Shown: in pieces, positions 61,796 to 64,000 of the stretch
Position numbering within the stretch: position 1 is the stretch's first letter
Layout of the letters: each line of letters starts with the position of its first letter
NCBI GenBank assembly: GCA_005408345.1
Contig: SEMN01000336.1
Coordinates: 124,001-188,000, forward strand
Direction: 5' to 3'
Source of the DNA: Macquaria australasica
Lineage: Eukaryota > Chordata > Actinopteri > Centrarchiformes > Percichthyidae
Length of the DNA: 64,000 nt
The notes under the pieces: generated by a model
Told to the model about the DNA's origin: nothing
Seen by the model: the letters and a program-made list of their open reading frames with translations, nothing else
Database searches by the model: none
Made by a program: the position numbers and the translations under genes

Positions 61796-62693
61796 TCATG
61801 CTACTCTACCTCATCCAACCGAGAATAAAACATCCCCTGGCCACCCACCCACACATCTCAGCTCTAACCACAATGCAGGTATAGAGTACCACTGGCATTT
61901 TACAGACCATACCCCAATAGTTCTGCATTCACTGCTGTACTGCCTGATGGTAGGAGTCACAGCCTGACTCTGTCAGTGCAGTTCATGGTAGCATCTGGAA
62001 GCCATGAGGGAAACAGCAGACACTGCAGGCCAGGGAGAGCATCTCCAATGAGCTGTGAAACAACCCCATTTTCCATCAATTCCCCCTCTCTTCCTCCTCC
62101 ACTCCTCTCCTCCATTCTTCTCCCACCACCCACACCGTTATCCCCCTGGCTAATGAGAGTGTTTGGTGGCATAATTGTCTCATCTGTGGGGTCAGTGTAT
62201 GTGTGTATGTGTGAATGTTTGGGCATGTGCATGTGGACCACCTCATCTGTAATTCCTCACCCCTACCCGTCTCTCCCAACTTTGTACCGCACACGTACGC
62301 CACATCCCTGCTTTCCAAATTAATAATTCTTTGTAAATATCCATAAGGCCATTTCCTTCATCACACAGACACACACACTCAAATTGCTGGAGTTGTAACA
62401 TAGGAGGGGCTTGCACATGTAACTCTTCTACCACCTACAACGTTTCCCTGTCTGGTATAAAGCAGGCCTCCCTCGACACAGTCACCAAGACTGTGCACTC
62501 ACTCACACATCTGTACACACATACTGAACCTACAGGCAGGCCCTATGGCTCAGGCTGTCCTTGTGTGAGTGTATGTCTAACCTCACAATTTTCTGTCATG
62601 ATGATGTCTCTGTCTATATGTGTGTGTATGTGTGTGTGGTCTCTCAGTTTCTTCACATAGAGATGGTCTCGAGTATACGAAAACACACACACA

Positions 62694-62750
<57 letters not shown>

Positions 62751-64000
62751 ACACACACACACACACACACAGTACACACATAGAGCCAGTGTATAGAGAC
62801 GCACCTTGTCATTACAGTAATGATAAGCCCAGCGGAGAAAGATTACTGGAAAGGCTTTGGAGAGTGAAGCTTGTCGGCGCCTCTCACTGACATAAAACAC
62901 ACCAGGTAAAAAGAAAGAGACAGCATCTCAGACAGCACATGGGTTTTAAATTGGCATAAATGTATAAAGGAGGCTTTTATCCAAAATAAATCACGTCTTA
63001 ATCTCGGACCAGAATCCTTTTGTCAGCAGAGAAATTTGTCTCAACATTTGGAACAGGCTAATTACAACACACTGTGTGAGTGCTGTTGTTTAGTTCGGTG
63101 CCATCACAAGCAGACAGACGTGTTTTGGGTCCCAACCCACAGGTTAAGCAGCGTAATCACCACTGATGAGTTCCACAAGCCACATTAATCAACGTAACCC
63201 TGTTTTTAGAGATTTGACTGAATGGCAGTGAAACGTGCTCCTCCAAGTTTCCCGTTGTATAACATTTTGGCCATCTGGAGAATTGAACCAGTGGAGGCAG
63301 GTCCACAGATCTCCTGGATCATTTAAGAGAACTTTCGCTTTCTGTCTCTATTTCTCTCTCCCGTAATCGTACCTCAGACTTTGATGTGATGGACAGGAAA
63401 TAGTTGCTGCTTTATTGGCTTCTGTGGAACATTCCTGGTTCTGTCTGGACCTTCTGGAGACCTGGCAGGTCCACCCAGAGGAGCAATTATTATTTTGCCC
63501 TTCCGTAGTTTTCATCCTGCGATTTGGGTCAGGGACAAACAATGTCCACAGTTGGAGCGCACAGGATGTACAAGGACGATGTTTAGCACTGAGAACAAAT
63601 GTGTGCTCAGGAAGTGGACAAGATGAAAATACACACATTCATGTGTATTTATATGTATGCTGGAGGGTGTTTCCCTGTGTGCCTGTGTGTGAGCATCTGC
63701 CAGTGTATACAGTTGCCTCTCCTGATGGAAAATTTCCCTGGGGAGAAAAGCCAATAGTTCAGAGTTCAAGTTCAGATTTCACTTTGATGATGCTGTTTGT
63801 TTGGTATAGCCTCCGAGGGGTGAGGAGGCTGAGGAGGAGCTGTAGCGCGAGAATCAAAGAACCACAGTGTAAGATTGATAAGGGAGGATGTTTGAAAGAC
63901 GAACAAGAGTTAAGGAGTGAGACGCAAAGGGGTCCACGGCGGCTGGGAGTGCATCAATGAAGATGTAAGAAACAAAATGTGAGTGTGAGAGGGGCCAGAG
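61744..64000 (+). other. lgr6 intron 4, truncated by the window edge
   Basis: At least 2.26 kb with no further 72-nt LRR exon that I can find. CA tracts lie at 61762-61792 and 62684-62771. The 181-codon ORF at 63415-63960 has no domain or splice context and is treated as chance. Confidence 0.6.

Noticed and set aside
63415..63960. 181-codon plus-strand ORF at the right edge
   Set aside because: No domain, no LRR pattern and no flanking splice sites; lies in lgr6 intron 4.

Overview
The window looks like a piece of a teleost fish chromosome. It has small exons in large introns with GT-AG splice sites, very abundant CA/GT, GATA/TCTA and GA/CT microsatellites, and interspersed repeats of types I associate with fish genomes. 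The genes are vertebrate-specific families. I infer a spiny-rayed fish rather than a zebrafish relative from the repeats, but I cannot name the species.

Layout. (1) 1-0.7 kb: a probable noncoding first exon with a strong donor on the minus strand, belonging to a gene that runs off the left edge. (2) 0.7-14.5 kb: no coding exon that I can defend; a CCAAT/TATA promoter near 6.9 kb points right towards the microRNAs, and YY1-like motifs are scattered at 8.3-13.7 kb. (3) 14.5-14.9 kb: two plus-strand let-7 hairpins about 270 bp apart, one with a let-7k-type mature sequence and one with a let-7a/let-7j-type sequence. (4) 15.5-16.8 kb, minus: a complete adenosine receptor (338 aa, three coding exons, A1/A3 class and more A3-like at diagnostic sites), with an apparent GC-AG intron. 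(5) 18.7-20.7 kb, minus: a complete SPI/PU.1-class ETS transcription factor (272 aa, five coding exons) with a compact CCAAT/TATA promoter at about 21.0 kb. (6) 21-38 kb: intergenic, rich in transposable elements, including a foldback element split by a MITE and an inverted pair of one repeat family. (7) 38.7-61.7 kb, plus: the first four coding exons of lgr6 (signal peptide, LRRNT, three LRR exons of 72 nt); the rest of the gene lies beyond the right edge. Its 14 kb first intron is unusually full of CA/GT tracts.

How the genes relate. They do not form a pathway. The order let-7 pair, adenosine receptor, SPI factor, lgr6 is mainly useful as a synteny signature. From memory, LGR6 and ADORA1 lie in human 1q32 and chicken let-7j/let-7k lie on chromosome 26, so the block may be a conserved vertebrate neighbourhood. 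No wholly new system was found. The points most worth checking are the GC-AG intron with its alternative in-frame splice, the let-7k-type locus and its possible promoter, and the nested transposons.
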